From NCBI RefSeq assembly GCF_019232825.1, contig NZ_JAFAND010000092.1, forward strand, positions 30,642 through 94,641: a DNA stretch of 64,000 nucleotides. Direction: 5' to 3'. This stretch comes from Paludibacterium sp. (lineage in GTDB: Bacteria; Pseudomonadota; Gammaproteobacteria; Burkholderiales; Chromobacteriaceae). A program made the position numbers and the translations under genes. The notes below the pieces were generated by a model. That model saw nothing but the letters and a program-made list of their open reading frames with translations. It ran no database searches and was not told the origin of the DNA. Within the stretch, counting starts at the first letter, position 1. The number at the start of each line of letters is the position of its first letter. This document shows positions 40,375 through 51,222 of the stretch, in pieces.

Positions 40375-41666
40375 GCCACGCGCTCCGCCAATGCCGCCAG
40401 GTGCTCGAAATAGTCGGGGAAGGTTTTGGCGACGCATTGGGGGTCGTTGATCACCACTGGCACGCCCATCAATGCAACCAGCGAGAAGCACATCGCCATG
40501 CGGTGGTCGTCGTAGGTGTCGATGACGGCGTTCGGCGTGAGCGCCGCGGGCGGCGTGATGACGATGAAATCGGCCCCTTCCTCCACCACGGCGCCGACTT
40601 TGCGCAGTTCGGCGGCCATGGCGGCAAGCCGGTCGGTTTCCTTGACGCGCCAGCTGCCGATGTTGCGTAGCCTGCTCGTACCGTCGGCGGCCAGCGCCAG
40701 CATCGCCACCGTCATGGCGGCATCGGGAATGTGGTTGAGATCGATGTCCACGGCGCGAATCGCGCCGATTGCGCGCGCCTCGATCCAGTTGTCGCCGTAC
40801 GAGACTTCGGCGCCCATCTGTGCAAGCACTTCTGCGAAGCGCACATCGCCTTGAATGCTGTTGGCGCCGACGCCCTCGACGCGGACAGGGCCTCCCGCCA
40901 GCACCCCGGCGGCTAGAAAATACGAAGCGCTGGAAGCGTCTCCCTCGACCACGATCTCCCCCGGCGACAGGTAGTGCCGCCCTGCCGGAACGGTAAAGGT
41001 TTCCCAGCCACGCTGCTCCACCGTCACGCCGAAGCGACGCATCAGATTGAGGGTGATGTCGATATAGGGCTTGGAAATCAACTCGCCATCCACGCGAATC
41101 GTCGCCTCGTGTCCGGTAATCGGCAGTGCCATTAACAATGCGGTCAGGAACTGACTGGATACCGAACCCTTGATCACGATCTCGCGTCCCGTGTCGATCT
41201 GAGCCGGCGCGATCTCCAGCGGCGGATAGCCGCGGGCGTTGAGGTAGCGGATGTCGGCGCCGGCCTGAGCGAGCGCGTCGACCAGGTCGCCGATCGGCCG
41301 TTCGTGCATGCGCGGCACGCCGGAGAGCCGGTAATGGCCTTGCATCAGCGCCAGCGTTGCCGTGAGCGGTCGGAAGGCGGTGCCGGCATTACCGAGAAAA
41401 AGGTCGGCTGCTTTGACCGGGAAGGTTCCGCCCGTGCCGTCGACGGAAAAATCGCGCGTTTGGCCGATCTGGGCAACCCGCACGCCCAGCAGCTGCAGCG
41501 CGTTGAGCATGTGGTGGATGTCGTCGGAGTCGAGCAAGTCGCGTACCAGGGTTTCGCCCTCGGCCAGCGCCGCCAGAAGCAGGGTCCGGTTGGAGATGCT
41601 TTTCGAGCCCGGCAGTTTAAGGTGCCCGGCTAGACGGGGGATCGGTGCAAGAGACAACTGTTCCAT
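40371..41666 (-). CDS. aroA: 3-phosphoshikimate 1-carboxyvinyltransferase (EPSP synthase)
   Basis: 431 aa. [37 protein letters not shown] and [20 protein letters not shown] are the diagnostic blocks; [11 protein letters not shown] near the C-terminus. LGNAGTAxRPL is the glyphosate-sensitive class I form. Catalyses the sixth step of the shikimate pathway. Co-transcribed with the downstream MazG-like gene and convergent with tyrA. Confidence 0.97.
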   Translation of the reverse strand: MEQLSLAPIPRLAGHLKLPGSKSISNRTLLLAALAEGETLVRDLLDSDDIHHMLNALQLLGVRVAQIGQTRDFSVDGTGGTFPVKAADLFLGNAGTAFRPLTATLALMQGHYRLSGVPRMHERPIGDLVDALAQAGADIRYLNARGYPPLEIAPAQIDTGREIVIKGSVSSQFLTALLMALPITGHEATIRVDGELISKPYIDITLNLMRRFGVTVEQRGWETFTVPAGRHYLSPGEIVVEGDASSASYFLAAGVLAGGPVRVEGVGANSIQGDVRFAEVLAQMGAEVSYGDNWIEARAIGAIRAVDIDLNHIPDAAMTVAMLALAADGTSRLRNIGSWRVKETDRLAAMAAELRKVGAVVEEGADFIVITPPAALTPNAVIDTYDDHRMAMCFSLVALMGVPVVINDPQCVAKTFPDYFEHLAALAERVA

Positions 41667-41737
41667 CGGTGTGAATTCGAGGTAAACATGACAATGTGGT
41701 CGTCCACTCTAACCCGTCAGCCCGCTGATCGCAAATG

Positions 41738-42517
41738 TCACACGCATTGTGTTTTGATTCGCCCATCCCGCCATCGTTTGCGCAACCGGTTGCCCAGCAG
41801 CCTGCCGACCGCCGAGAACAGGTTGGCGAGCGATACCGGCGCCAGCGTGACGAGTCCCTGGCCGTCGCCATAACCGGGGTTGTGGCGCAGGAAGAACCGC
41901 ACCGACGGATGGTCCGACGCCTGCCAGAAAGCGTGGTCGTCTTCCCGGTCCAGTGTGCGCCAGCCGACCGGTACCACCTGTGGCGCGGCCTCGGGGGGCG
42001 CCGGATGGCCGAAATGCGCCAGGCAGCGCTGCAAAAAGTGCCAGCCATCGCTGGAGAGATGGTGTGACGGGCGTGGCCACAGCTTGCGCGCGTACTTGTC
42101 GAATACCAGGTAGCTGGACGGGTGAACCAGCGTGGCGAAGAAATACATGCGGCGCCAGGGGTGGCGCAGACGGTAGGCGAGGAGGGTGCGCAACATGAAC
42201 GGCGCCGTGCGATTGCCGCGCCGGTATTCCGGCAGGAAGCCGGCCTGCGCGCGCATGACGCTGGCCGGCCGGTCGGCGTAGTCGATCGGGAAGAAGTGCA
42301 CGGCGCAGTAGCCGATCACCTGCCCCAACCGGTTGAAGCGCACCTGCAACCGACTGTGCTCGGCGCGGTTTCTCAGTACCTGCTGTTTGAATAGCGGCGG
42401 ATCGGTGCCGTCGAAGATGCGTTGATGCACGGGGAATAGCAGCTCGACCAGCCGATCGGCTTCTTCGTCGGTCAGCGTTTTGACGTCGAGTGTCAGATAG
42501 GGGGATGAGGCATGCAT
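41738..42517 (-). CDS. Hypothetical protein, possible GNAT-like acyltransferase
   Basis: 259 aa, no confident family. The central part VIGYCAVHFFPIDY...MRAQAGFLPEYRRGNRTAPFMLRTLLAY looks like the motif A region of GNAT acetyltransferases (beta strand, then R-R-G-N/x-R). The rest is rich in Arg, His and Trp, without signal peptide or clear membrane segments. Stand-alone gene between aroA and cmk, on the opposite strand to cmk. Confidence 0.6.
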   Translation of the reverse strand: MHASSPYLTLDVKTLTDEEADRLVELLFPVHQRIFDGTDPPLFKQQVLRNRAEHSRLQVRFNRLGQVIGYCAVHFFPIDYADRPASVMRAQAGFLPEYRRGNRTAPFMLRTLLAYRLRHPWRRMYFFATLVHPSSYLVFDKYARKLWPRPSHHLSSDGWHFLQRCLAHFGHPAPPEAAPQVVPVGWRTLDREDDHAFWQASDHPSVRFFLRHNPGYGDGQGLVTLAPVSLANLFSAVGRLLGNRLRKRWRDGRIKTQCV

Positions 42518-42686
42518 GGCGGTTCCTTGAGTAAGGTTAAGGCCCGCATTGTGACCGGGGGGACGCGGTTCATCTCATGACAAATGTATTGATTGACATG
42601 GTGAAATATTATTTATGTAGATAGGCGAGCCTCGCTGTCGCGGCGGGCTGTCTGTATAATGTCGCGCTTTATTTGGAGCCGCCCGT

Positions 42687-43352
42687 ATGAAAGTTCCCGT
42701 CATCACCATCGATGGTCCGTCCGCTTCCGGCAAGGGAACGGTGGCGGCGTGCGTGGCCTCCCGTCTCGGCTTCCACTACCTCGATTCCGGCAGTCTTTAC
42801 CGTCTGGTGGCGCTTTACGCCGACCGGGTTGGCATCGACTGGGACGACGAGCCGGCGCTCGCGCGCGCCGCGTTGACCTTGCCGGTCGCGTTTTGCGACG
42901 GCGGTGTGTTGCTCGATGGCAACGAGGCGACTGAAGCGATTCGCGCCGAACATATTGGTATCGGCGCCTCTCGCGTCGGCGCCCTGCCGGCGGTGCGGAC
43001 CGCGCTCATGCAGCGCCAGCGGGATTTTCGCGTTGCGCCTGGCTTGGTGACCGATGGGCGGGACATGGGCTCGGTGGTGTTTCCGGATGCCGATCTGAAG
43101 ATATTTCTGACGGCCAGTGCCGACGAACGGGCGACTAGGCGTTATAAGCAGTTGATCGACAAGGGAGAATCTGCTAACCTCCCGCAGATTCGGCAGGATA
43201 TCATCGACCGTGACCAGCGTGATGCCGCGCGACCGGTGGCCCCGCTCCGACAGGAGCCGGATGCCTTGTTGCTCGACACCACCGCACTGACGATCGACCA
43301 AGCCGTCGAAGCGGTGCTGTCATGGTTCGCCGCCAAGTCCTCCGATTGCTGA
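42687..43352 (+). CDS. cmk: Cytidylate kinase
   Basis: 221 aa. P-loop ITIDGPSASGKGTVA, then YLDSGSLYRLVAL, DGRDMGSVVFPDADLKIFLTAS and RDQRDAARPVAPL, all standard CMP kinase blocks. Phosphorylates CMP/dCMP. GGAG lies upstream of the ATG. Directly upstream of rpsA, a linkage conserved from E. coli to betaproteobacteria. Confidence 0.96.
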   Translation: MKVPVITIDGPSASGKGTVAACVASRLGFHYLDSGSLYRLVALYADRVGIDWDDEPALARAALTLPVAFCDGGVLLDGNEATEAIRAEHIGIGASRVGALPAVRTALMQRQRDFRVAPGLVTDGRDMGSVVFPDADLKIFLTASADERATRRYKQLIDKGESANLPQIRQDIIDRDQRDAARPVAPLRQEPDALLLDTTALTIDQAVEAVLSWFAAKSSDC

Positions 43353-43418
43353 TGATTGCTGTTTTGTTGCAGGCCGCGCCGCGCATGTCGCGACGGCGTT
43401 TGTGTTGAACCCTAACCC

Positions 43419-43436
43419 GCATGCCGTGAGGCATGC
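43419..43436 (+). promoter_or_regulatory. GNRA-capped hairpin just upstream of rpsA
   Basis: GCATGCC-GTGA-GGCATGC, a perfect 7-bp stem with a GUGA (GNRA) tetraloop, ending 18 bases before the rpsA ATG. The following GCAAATGTGAGTATCTGTTA has no real Shine-Dalgarno. Ribosomal protein S1 autoregulates translation in E. coli through hairpins in an SD-poor leader, so this may be an equivalent element. Confidence 0.5.
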
Positions 43437-43454
43437 AAATGTGAGTATCTGTTA

Positions 43455-45152
43455 ATGACCACCCTCTCCATGGAAAACTTTGCCCAGCTGTTCGAAGAAA
43501 GCCTTTCTCTTCACGACATGCGCGTAGGCGAAGTGATCACCGCCGAAGTGGTTGCGGTTGACGGCAACTTCGTCACCGTGAACGCCGGCCTGAAGTCCGA
43601 ATCCCTGATCCCCGTTGACGAATTCAAGAACGACAAGGGTGATGTCGAAGTCGCTGTCGGCGATTTCGTCACCGTCGCGATCGACGCGCTGGAAAACGGT
43701 TTCGGCGAAACCAAGCTGTCGCGTGAGAAGGCCAAGCGCCTGGCGGCCTGGGTTGAACTGGAAGAAGCGTTGGAAGCCGGCACTATCCTGGCCGGCCTGA
43801 TCAGCGGCAAGGTCAAGGGTGGCCTGACCGTCATGGTCAATGGCATCCGTGCCTTCCTGCCGGGCTCCCTGGTGGACGTTCGCCCGGTGAAGGACACCAC
43901 CCCGTACGAAAACAAGCAAATCGAATTCAAGGTCATCAAGCTCGACCGCAAGCGCAACAACGTGGTTGTATCGCGCCGCGCCGTGCTGGAAGCGACGCTG
44001 GGCGAAGAGCGCAAGGCGCTGCTGGAAACGCTGAAGGAAGGCGCTGTCGTCAAGGGTATCGTCAAGAACATCACCGACTACGGTGCGTTCGTCGACCTGG
44101 GCGGCATCGATGGCCTGCTGCACATCACCGACCTGGCTTGGCGTCGTGTGAAGCACCCGTCCGAAGTTCTGGCCGTGGGCGACGAAGTCGAAGCCAAGGT
44201 ATTGAAGTTCGATCAAGAGAAGAACCGCGTTTCGCTGGGTCTGAAGCAACTGGGCGAAGATCCTTGGGTCGGCCTCTCCCGCCGCTACCCGGCTGGCACC
44301 CGCCTGTTCGGCAAGGTGACCAACCTGACCGACTACGGTGCGTTCGTTGAAATCGAGCAAGGCATCGAAGGCCTGGTACACGTGTCCGAAATGGACTGGA
44401 CCAACAAGAACGTTCATCCGTCCAAGGTGGTTCAAGTTGGCGACGAAGTCGAAGTGATGATCCTCGAGATCGACGAAGACCGCCGCCGCATCAGCCTGGG
44501 CATGAAGCAGTGCATGGCCAATCCGTGGGACGAATTCGCTCAGAACTTCAAGAAGGGCGACAAACTGAAGGGCGCGATCAAGTCGATCACCGACTTCGGC
44601 GTGTTCGTCGGCCTGCCGGGCGGCATCGACGGCCTGGTTCACCTGTCCGACCTGTCTTGGACCGATACCGGCGAAGAAGCCGTCCGTCGCTTCAAGAAGG
44701 GTGACGAAGTCGAAGCGGTTGTTCTGTCCATCGACGTTGAAAAGGAACGCATCTCGCTGGGCATCAAGCAGCTGGAAGGCGATCCGTTCAACAACTACGT
44801 TGCCATGAACGACAAGGGCGCGCTGGTTAAGGGCTCCGTGAAGTCGATCGACGCCAAGGGCGCAGTGATTGCTCTGGATGAAGACGTCGAAGGCTACCTG
44901 CGCGCTTCCGAAGTGTCGCGTGACCGCGTTGAAGACATTCGCACCCACCTGAAGGAAGGTGACGAACTCGAAGCGCTGATCATCGCCGTGGATCGCAAGA
45001 ACCGCTCGATCAGCCTGTCGATCAAAGCGAAGGACGCTCAGGACGAAAGCGTTGCCCTGAAGGGTCTGCAGTCCGAAAACGTGACTGCCGGCACCACCAA
45101 CTTGGGCGCGCTTCTGAAGGCTAAGCTGTCTTCCGGTAACAACGCGGAGTAA
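43455..45152 (+). CDS. rpsA: 30S ribosomal protein S1
   Basis: 565 aa, six S1/OB repeats (approximately 21-87, 105-171, 192-260, 277-347, 364-434, 451-520), for example [25 protein letters not shown] and [25 protein letters not shown]. Recruits mRNA to the ribosome. Length matches E. coli S1 (557). The codon use is highly biased, as expected for a very highly expressed gene. Flanked by cmk and ihfB; the leader has a GNRA hairpin and weak SD. Confidence 0.98.
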   Translation: MTTLSMENFAQLFEESLSLHDMRVGEVITAEVVAVDGNFVTVNAGLKSESLIPVDEFKNDKGDVEVAVGDFVTVAIDALENGFGETKLSREKAKRLAAWVELEEALEAGTILAGLISGKVKGGLTVMVNGIRAFLPGSLVDVRPVKDTTPYENKQIEFKVIKLDRKRNNVVVSRRAVLEATLGEERKALLETLKEGAVVKGIVKNITDYGAFVDLGGIDGLLHITDLAWRRVKHPSEVLAVGDEVEAKVLKFDQEKNRVSLGLKQLGEDPWVGLSRRYPAGTRLFGKVTNLTDYGAFVEIEQGIEGLVHVSEMDWTNKNVHPSKVVQVGDEVEVMILEIDEDRRRISLGMKQCMANPWDEFAQNFKKGDKLKGAIKSITDFGVFVGLPGGIDGLVHLSDLSWTDTGEEAVRRFKKGDEVEAVVLSIDVEKERISLGIKQLEGDPFNNYVAMNDKGALVKGSVKSIDAKGAVIALDEDVEGYLRASEVSRDRVEDIRTHLKEGDELEALIIAVDRKNRSISLSIKAKDAQDESVALKGLQSENVTAGTTNLGALLKAKLSSGNNAE

Positions 45153-45160
45153 GCGGCAAA

Positions 45161-45487
45161 ATGACCAAGTCTGAGCTGATTGCGAGACTGGCAGAACGCC
45201 TGGCTGAGCGCAATTCTCAGTTGGTCTACAAAGACGCTGAGCTGGCTGTCAAAACCATCCTGGATGCGATGGCCAGCAACTTGTCACAGGGAGAGCGCAT
45301 TGAGATTCGTGGTTTCGGTAGCTTCGACCTGAACTACCGTCCGCCGCGTGTCGGGCGCAACCCCAAGTCGGGAAGTAGCGTCTCGGTTCCTGAGAAGTAT
45401 GTCCCGCATTTCAAGGCGGGCAAGGAACTGCGGGAACGCGTCGACCTGTCGCTGGAATTGCAAACGCCGGTTCGGGAATCCACCTAG
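45161..45487 (+). CDS. ihfB: Integration host factor subunit beta
   Basis: 108 aa HU/IHF family: [14 protein letters not shown] start, then [26 protein letters not shown] with the DNA-intercalating arm and proline (RNPKSG). It pairs with IhfA to bend DNA. It starts eight bases after the rpsA stop, the conserved rpsA-ihfB order. A C-terminal extension of about a dozen residues compared with E. coli (94 aa). Confidence 0.96.
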   Translation: MTKSELIARLAERLAERNSQLVYKDAELAVKTILDAMASNLSQGERIEIRGFGSFDLNYRPPRVGRNPKSGSSVSVPEKYVPHFKAGKELRERVDLSLELQTPVREST

Positions 45488-45520
45488 GATTGCCACAACC
45501 GATCCGGAAGGATCGAAATA

Positions 45521-45550
45521 CAAACCCCGCCTCGCGCGGGGTTTGTCATT
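45521..45550 (+). terminator. Terminator-like hairpin after ihfB
   Basis: CAAACCCCGC-CTCGC-GCGGGGTTTG, perfect 10-bp stem, followed by the weakly T-rich TCATT. Confidence 0.75.
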
Positions 45551-45657
45551 CCGGGGCTGGCGGCGCGTCTTTGGCATGTTCTTTGATTAGATGGACTTGG
45601 GTCTCGTCACACGATCGTTTACACTTGCGGTCTAGTCTCTTTCCGCAAAGGAAAAGC

Positions 45658-45948
45658 ATGCGCTATTTACTTCGAATCGTCGAATTGGCCTTGCTGGTGT
45701 TGCTGATCGCCATCACCGTGCAAAACAGCCATATCGTCGAATTCAAATTGTTCTTCGGCCAAAGTTGGCATGCGCCGTTGATCGTTTATCTGCTGGGCTT
45801 CTTCATTGCGGGCGCCGCCGTAGGTCTTTTGGCGACCTTTACCTATTACTTGCGGATGCGGCGCGAACTGTCGCATCTGAAAAAAGAACTGCGCCAACGG
45901 CCGCAAAGCCAGGTCGAGTCGGACCCGAGCGACGCGCTGGTGGAATAA
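45658..45948 (+). CDS. lapA: Lipopolysaccharide assembly protein A domain protein (LapA/DUF1049)
   Basis: 96 aa. Two membrane helices (about 3-22 and 40-65) and a C-terminal coiled segment RRELSHLKKELRQR; ITVQNSHIVEFKLFFGQSW between the helices is typical of LapA. Works with LapB in control of LPS synthesis (LpxC turnover). The start MRYLLRIVEL has AAAGGA at good spacing. Directly upstream of lapB, the standard pair. Confidence 0.92.
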   Translation: MRYLLRIVELALLVLLIAITVQNSHIVEFKLFFGQSWHAPLIVYLLGFFIAGAAVGLLATFTYYLRMRRELSHLKKELRQRPQSQVESDPSDALVE

Positions 45949-45993
45949 TCCCCGTATTCCGGCGCGACTCCCCGCATTAGGAAAGGAAGCTGT

Positions 45994-47154
45994 TTGGAAC
46001 TCGATCTCTGGTGGCTGCTGCTGCTGCCTGTCTTTTTCTCCTTGGGATGGCTGGCCGCCCGTGTGGACATGCGTACGGTGCTGAAACAAGCGCGGCAGGT
46101 GCCCGTCGGTTTTTTCCGTGGGGTCGACGCGCTGGTGGAGGATCGCACCGATGCCGCCGCGCGCGCGCTGACCGAAGTCGCGCGCGAACAACCCGCGGCG
46201 CTGGAGCTGCAGCTGACGCTGGGCAAGTTGTATCGCAAGCGGGGTGAAAACGACCGTGCCATCCGCCTGCATCAGCGGCTGCTCGACGCGGCCGATTTAC
46301 CGGCCGATCAGCGTGATCCCGTGCGTTTCGAATTGGCGCAGGATTTTCGCAAGGCGGGCTTGGTCGACCGCGCCGAGGAAATTCTGCTGAAACTGTTGCC
46401 AGGCAATATGGGGCGTGCCGCCCGCCGCCAACTGCTCGACATCTATCAGCAGGACCGGGATTGGGAAAAAGCGATCGCTACCGCGCACGAGTTGCAGAGC
46501 GATCTGCACTCTTTCCAGCACGAGGTGGCGCAGTTCCACTGCGAGATGGCGCAAGGGGAGTTGTTCAAATCCAACTATGCCGCAGCCCGAGCGCATGTGC
46601 TCGAAGCGCAGAAGGTCAACCGCAAGTGCGTGCGCGCAAGTCTGCTCTTGGGCGATGTCGAGTTCGCCGAGGGCCGGACCGAGGCGGCGATCGCGGCTTG
46701 GCAGAGCATCGAAAAACAGAATTACGAATATCTGACGATGGCGGCGGAACGGCTGTTCGACGCCTATGAAAAACTCGGACGGCCGTTGGAGGGGATTTCG
46801 CTGCTGCGCGGTTATCAGAAGACCTTCCCCCAGCTGGACATGACCGATCTGCTTTATCAGAAGTTATGCAATTACGAAGGCGATCAGCAGGCGCTGGATG
46901 CCGTGCGCGACGCGGTTCAGGCGCGGCCTTCGCTGTCGGGCGTGTATCGCTTGATCGAGGCGCAAATGGATGCCTTGTCGCCGGAAGGTCGCATGGACGC
47001 GGAACTCGCGCGTGCGTTGATCGCCAAGCACGCGCAACGGCTGTCCGTCCACCGCTGCAAGTGCTGCAACTTCCGCTCGCGCGCCTTCTTCTGGCATTGC
47101 CCCGCCTGCGGTGAATGGGAGAGCTTTACGCCCAACCGTTCCGAGGCGCAATAA
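45994..47154 (+). CDS. lapB: Lipopolysaccharide assembly protein B (TPR protein)
   Basis: 386 aa. An N-terminal membrane anchor (LDLWWLLLLPVFFSLGWLA), a series of TPR repeats (about 60-330), and the C-terminal rubredoxin-like metal site CKCCNFRSRAFFWHCPACGEWESF. LapB links LPS export state to FtsH degradation of LpxC. The start is TTG (45994) with AAAGGA seven bases upstream; no ATG gives the anchor. Part of lapA-lapB-pyrF. Confidence 0.95.
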   Translation: MELDLWWLLLLPVFFSLGWLAARVDMRTVLKQARQVPVGFFRGVDALVEDRTDAAARALTEVAREQPAALELQLTLGKLYRKRGENDRAIRLHQRLLDAADLPADQRDPVRFELAQDFRKAGLVDRAEEILLKLLPGNMGRAARRQLLDIYQQDRDWEKAIATAHELQSDLHSFQHEVAQFHCEMAQGELFKSNYAAARAHVLEAQKVNRKCVRASLLLGDVEFAEGRTEAAIAAWQSIEKQNYEYLTMAAERLFDAYEKLGRPLEGISLLRGYQKTFPQLDMTDLLYQKLCNYEGDQQALDAVRDAVQARPSLSGVYRLIEAQMDALSPEGRMDAELARALIAKHAQRLSVHRCKCCNFRSRAFFWHCPACGEWESFTPNRSEAQ

Positions 47155-47169
47155 CATCACGGAGACGAT

Positions 47170-47916
47170 ATGAACCCACTGCTGTCCGCCGAACTCGCGT
47201 TGGAAACCCGCTCGCCGGTGATCGTCGCGCTCGATTTCCAGGATGCGCACGGGGCGCTCGACTTCGCTGCCCGGCTGGATCCGGCCGAGTGCCGGGTTAA
47301 AGTCGGCAAGGAACTCTTTACCGCCTCAGGGCGGGATTTGGTCGAGAGCTTGGTGCTGCGCGGATTCCAGGTCTTCCTCGATCTGAAGTTCCACGATATC
47401 CCCAACACCGTGGCGCAAGCTTGCGTCAGAGCGGCGGATGCCGGCGTATGGATGGTCAACGTCCACGCCAGCGGCGGCCGGCGCATGATGGCGGCCGCGC
47501 GCGAAGCGTTGGCCAATCTGAGCCAGCGTCCCCTGTTGATCGCGGTCACCGTGCTGACCAGCATGGAAGCCGCCGATCTCGCCGATATCGGCATCGAGAC
47601 CGCGCCGGAGGAGCACGTGCTGCGCTTGGCGCGTCTGAGCCGCGACTGCGGTCTGGACGGCGTGGTCTGTTCCGCGCAGGAAGCCATGCTGCTCAAGCGC
47701 GAATTGGGCGCCGCCTTTAAGCTGGTGACCCCGGGCATTCGCCTTTCCGACAGCGCCGCCGACGACCAGCGCCGCGTCATGACGCCGACGGCCGCGCTGG
47801 CCGCCGGCGCGGATTACCTGGTGATCGGCCGACCGATCACCCGTGCCGACCATCCGCAGGATGTGTTGCACAAGATCAATCACGACATTGAGCTTTTCCG
47901 AAAGAAACAATCATGA
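47170..47916 (+). CDS. pyrF: Orotidine 5'-phosphate decarboxylase
   Basis: 248 aa TIM barrel, last step of UMP synthesis. [23 protein letters not shown], and the catalytic [16 protein letters not shown] (Asp-Lys-Asp) are clear; [10 protein letters not shown] and [14 protein letters not shown] complete the phosphate site. Follows lapB after 15 bases, as in E. coli, and its stop overlaps the ugd start by four bases. Confidence 0.96.
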   Translation: MNPLLSAELALETRSPVIVALDFQDAHGALDFAARLDPAECRVKVGKELFTASGRDLVESLVLRGFQVFLDLKFHDIPNTVAQACVRAADAGVWMVNVHASGGRRMMAAAREALANLSQRPLLIAVTVLTSMEAADLADIGIETAPEEHVLRLARLSRDCGLDGVVCSAQEAMLLKRELGAAFKLVTPGIRLSDSAADDQRRVMTPTAALAAGADYLVIGRPITRADHPQDVLHKINHDIELFRKKQS

Positions 47917-49232
47917 AAATCACAGTTATCGGTTCCGGTTATGTGGGTCTAGTGACGGGCACCTGTCTGGCAGAAGTCGGCAACCATGTCTGCTGCCTGG
48001 ATCTGGACGCCAAGAAGATCGACACGCTCAAGAAGGGGGGCATCCCCATCTTCGAACCGGGCCTGGAAGACATGGTGCGCCGCAACGTCGAAGCCGGGCG
48101 TCTGATCTTCACCACCGACGTGGTCGAGTCGGTGGCCTTTGGTGAAGTACAGTTCATCGCCGTGGGCACGCCGCCGGATGAAGACGGTTCGGCCGACCTG
48201 CAATACGTGCTGTCCGCCGCGCGCAACATCGGTCGCCACATGACCGACTATAAGGTCGTGGTCGACAAGTCGACCGTGCCGGTCGGTACCGCCGACAAGG
48301 TTAAAGCCGTGCTGGCGGAGGAACTGGCCGCGCGTGGGCAGACCGTGCCGTTCAGCGTGGTGTCCAACCCCGAGTTTCTGAAGGAAGGGGCCGCGATCGA
48401 GGACTTCATGAAGCCGGACCGTATCGTGGTCGGCGCCGAAGACGATCGCGCCATCGACACCATGCGCCGTCTGTATGCGCCGTTCCAGCGCAATCATGAG
48501 CGCTTGTACTTCATGGACGTGCGCTCGGCCGAACTGACCAAGTATGCCGCCAACGCCATGCTGGCCACGCGTATTTCCTTTATGAACGAGCTGGCCAATC
48601 TGGCCGAGACACTGGGCGCCGACATTGAACTCGTGCGTAAGGGCATCGGCTCCGACCCGCGCATCGGCTACCACTTCCTTTACCCCGGCACCGGCTACGG
48701 CGGGTCCTGCTTCCCCAAGGACGTCAAGGCATTGATCCGCACCGGGCAGGACAACGGCCATACGCTGCGCGTACTCGAAGCGGTGGAGGAAGCGAACGAC
48801 ATTCAGAAGCACCGCCTGGTAGAGAAGGTGGCCAAACGCTTTGGCGACGATCTGACCGGTCGCCGATTCGCCATTTGGGGGCTGGCGTTCAAGCCCAATA
48901 CCGACGACATGCGTGAGGCCGCTTCGCGCGTCATCATTCACGAGCTGGCCGCACGTGGCGCCGAGGTCGTCGCCTACGATCCGGTGGCCATGGAGGAAGC
49001 GCGCCGCGTGATCGGCGACAATCCGCGCCTGCATTTCGCGCCCGATATGATGAGCGCGCTCGCCGGCGCCGACGCCTTGCTGATCGTGACCGAATGGAAA
49101 ATGTTCCGTAGCCCGGACTTTGACCAGATCAAGGCGGCGCTCAAGACGCCGTCCATTTTCGACGGCCGAAACATGTACGATCCGGAATGGGTGCGGCAGC
49201 AAGGTTTCGACTATCAGGCCATCGGCCGGTAA
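47913..49232 (+). CDS. ugd: UDP-glucose 6-dehydrogenase
   Basis: 439 aa. NAD-binding [21 protein letters not shown], the substrate region [21 protein letters not shown], and the catalytic cysteine in [17 protein letters not shown]. Oxidises UDP-glucose to UDP-glucuronate, a precursor for capsule, exopolysaccharide or LPS aminoarabinose. ATGA overlap with pyrF. Located just before two heptose genes, pointing to surface-polysaccharide supply. Confidence 0.96.
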   Translation: MKITVIGSGYVGLVTGTCLAEVGNHVCCLDLDAKKIDTLKKGGIPIFEPGLEDMVRRNVEAGRLIFTTDVVESVAFGEVQFIAVGTPPDEDGSADLQYVLSAARNIGRHMTDYKVVVDKSTVPVGTADKVKAVLAEELAARGQTVPFSVVSNPEFLKEGAAIEDFMKPDRIVVGAEDDRAIDTMRRLYAPFQRNHERLYFMDVRSAELTKYAANAMLATRISFMNELANLAETLGADIELVRKGIGSDPRIGYHFLYPGTGYGGSCFPKDVKALIRTGQDNGHTLRVLEAVEEANDIQKHRLVEKVAKRFGDDLTGRRFAIWGLAFKPNTDDMREAASRVIIHELAARGAEVVAYDPVAMEEARRVIGDNPRLHFAPDMMSALAGADALLIVTEWKMFRSPDFDQIKAALKTPSIFDGRNMYDPEWVRQQGFDYQAIGR

Positions 49233-49241
49233 GAGGGCGCC

Positions 49242-50207
49242 ATGAGTTTGTTGCAGCAATTGTCTCTGGATGCCGACGACTTGGTCGCGCGGCTCACGCG
49301 CGCCCGCGTGCTGGTGGTTGGCGATGTCATGCTCGACCGCTATTGGTTCGGCGACGTTTCGCGCATTTCGCCCGAGGCGCCGGTGCCGGTGGCGCGCATC
49401 TCCCGCATGGAGGAGCGTGCCGGCGGCGCTGCCAACGTGGCGCGCAACATCGTAAGTCTCGGCGGCCAGTCGACCATCTTGTCGGTGGTGGGCGATGACG
49501 AGGCGGCGAGCGCTTTGGAGCGGTTGCTGGTCGAGAAAGGCGTTCAGACCTCGTTTCAACGCGACGCCAGCATCGCCACCACCATCAAACTGCGCGTGGT
49601 GGCACGCCAGCAGCAACTGATCCGCCTCGATTTCGAAGACATGCCCAGCCATGAAATTCTGGCGGCCAAGTTCGACGAGTATGAAAGGATCATCGATAGC
49701 CACGACGTGGTCATCCTGTCGGACTATGGCAAAGGGGGGTTGACCCACGTTGCCAAGATGATCGAATGCGCGCGCGCGCATGGCAAGCCGGTGCTGATCG
49801 ACCCTAAGGGCGACGACTATAGCAAATATGCCGGCGCCACCTTGCTCACGCCCAACCGCAGCGAATTCCGCCAAGTGGCGGGCAGCTGGCGCGATGACGC
49901 CGAGCTGGCCGAGAAGGCCGAGACATTGCGCAGCGGGCTCCATCTCGACGCGCTGCTCGTGACCTTGAGCGAAGCCGGCATGACGCTGTTCACGCAGGCG
50001 GGCGCCTTGCACCAACCGACGTTGGCGCGCGAGGTGTACGACGTCTCCGGCGCCGGCGACACGGTCATCGGCACTCTGGGCCTGATGCTGGCCGCGGGCC
50101 TGCCCTTGCCGCACGCCATGTCGCTGGCCAATGCCGCAGCCGGCATCGTCGTCGGCAAACTCGGCACCGCCGTGTGCCGTCAGGAAGAACTTTTTGCGCA
50201 AGCATAA
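49242..50207 (+). CDS. hldA: D-glycero-beta-D-manno-heptose-7-phosphate kinase
   Basis: 321 aa, PfkB-type ribokinase. VLVVGDVMLDRYWFGDVSRISPEAPVPV at the N-terminus and the anion hole/catalytic DVSGAGDTVIGTLGLML at the C-terminus. It has only the kinase half; the adenylyltransferase half of bifunctional HldE is absent, so a separate hldC-type gene must exist elsewhere. Makes ADP-heptose precursor for the LPS inner core. Followed by hldD. Confidence 0.94.
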   Translation: MSLLQQLSLDADDLVARLTRARVLVVGDVMLDRYWFGDVSRISPEAPVPVARISRMEERAGGAANVARNIVSLGGQSTILSVVGDDEAASALERLLVEKGVQTSFQRDASIATTIKLRVVARQQQLIRLDFEDMPSHEILAAKFDEYERIIDSHDVVILSDYGKGGLTHVAKMIECARAHGKPVLIDPKGDDYSKYAGATLLTPNRSEFRQVAGSWRDDAELAEKAETLRSGLHLDALLVTLSEAGMTLFTQAGALHQPTLAREVYDVSGAGDTVIGTLGLMLAAGLPLPHAMSLANAAAGIVVGKLGTAVCRQEELFAQA

Positions 50208-50216
50208 GGAGCAGCT

Positions 50217-51215
50217 ATGACCATCGTGGTCACCGGCGCCGCCGGTTTCATCGGTTCTAACCTCGTCAAGGCGCTCAACGCGCGGGGCGAACGCGACATC
50301 ATCGCCGTGGACGACCTGACCCATGGCGATCAATTTCGCAATATGGTCGATTGCGATGTCGCGCATTATCTCGACAAGCACGATTTCCTGCTGATGTTGG
50401 CGGAGGGCGAGCTGGATGGCGAGCTGCGCGCCGTACTGCATCAAGGCGCCTGTTCCGACACCATGAATCACGACGGCAAGTACATGATGGAGAACAACTA
50501 TCAGTACACGCTATCGTTGTTCAACCATTGCCAGAGCGAAGCTATTCCCTTTCTCTATGCGTCCAGCGCCGCCGTCTACGGCGCGGGCACCACGTTCGTC
50601 GAACAGCGTGAGCACGAGTCGCCGCTGAACGTCTACGGCTATTCGAAATTTCTGTTCGACCAGGTGCTGCGCCGGCGCATGGCAGAAGGCTTGAGCGCTC
50701 AGGTCGCCGGTTTCCGCTATTTCAACGTCTACGGCCCGCGCGAGCAGCACAAGGAGCGCATGGCCTCGGTGGCTTTCCACAATTTCAACCAGTACCGCAA
50801 AGAGGGCAAGGTCAAACTGTTCGGCGGTTGGGATGGCTGGGGTGACGGCATGCAGAGCCGTGACTTCATCTCGGTCGAAGACGTGGTCAAGGTCAACCTG
50901 CATTTCCTCGATCATCCAGAGCTGTCCGGCATCTTCAACCTGGGCACCGGCCGCGCGCAGCCGTTCAACGATGTGGCGCACGCCACCGTCAATGCCTGCC
51001 GGCGCCACGAGGGCAAGCCGGTCTTGTCGCTGGAAGAAATGGTGCGTCAGGGTATTTTGGAGTACGTGCCGTTTCCGGATGCGCTCAAGGGCAAATACCA
51101 GAGCTTTACCCAGGGGGATATCGGCAAATTGCGCGCCGCGGGCTACGACGCGCCGATGCTGACCGTGGAAGAGGGCGTGTCGCGTTACGTCGATTGGCTG
51201 ATGTCGCGCGCCTGA
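50217..51215 (+). CDS. hldD: ADP-L-glycero-D-manno-heptose-6-epimerase
   Basis: 332 aa extended [24 protein letters not shown] for NADP, SSAAVYG and [13 protein letters not shown] (Tyr-xxx-Lys), and [23 protein letters not shown], the HldD signature. Produces ADP-L-glycero-D-manno-heptose for the LPS core. AAGGAG upstream; nine bases after hldA. Confidence 0.97.
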   Translation: MTIVVTGAAGFIGSNLVKALNARGERDIIAVDDLTHGDQFRNMVDCDVAHYLDKHDFLLMLAEGELDGELRAVLHQGACSDTMNHDGKYMMENNYQYTLSLFNHCQSEAIPFLYASSAAVYGAGTTFVEQREHESPLNVYGYSKFLFDQVLRRRMAEGLSAQVAGFRYFNVYGPREQHKERMASVAFHNFNQYRKEGKVKLFGGWDGWGDGMQSRDFISVEDVVKVNLHFLDHPELSGIFNLGTGRAQPFNDVAHATVNACRRHEGKPVLSLEEMVRQGILEYVPFPDALKGKYQSFTQGDIGKLRAAGYDAPMLTVEEGVSRYVDWLMSRA

Positions 51216-51222
51216 GGAGCCG

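Noticed and set aside
43452-44948. 498-aa open frame antisense to rpsA
   Set aside because: Arises from the strongly biased codons of rpsA; low-complexity VDH-type repeats mirror the S1 repeats.
47949-50471. 840-aa open frame antisense to ugd, hldA and hldD
   Set aside because: Shadow ORF of GC-rich coding DNA; composition is His/Arg/Gly/Ala-rich with no domain, and the plus-strand genes are unmistakable.
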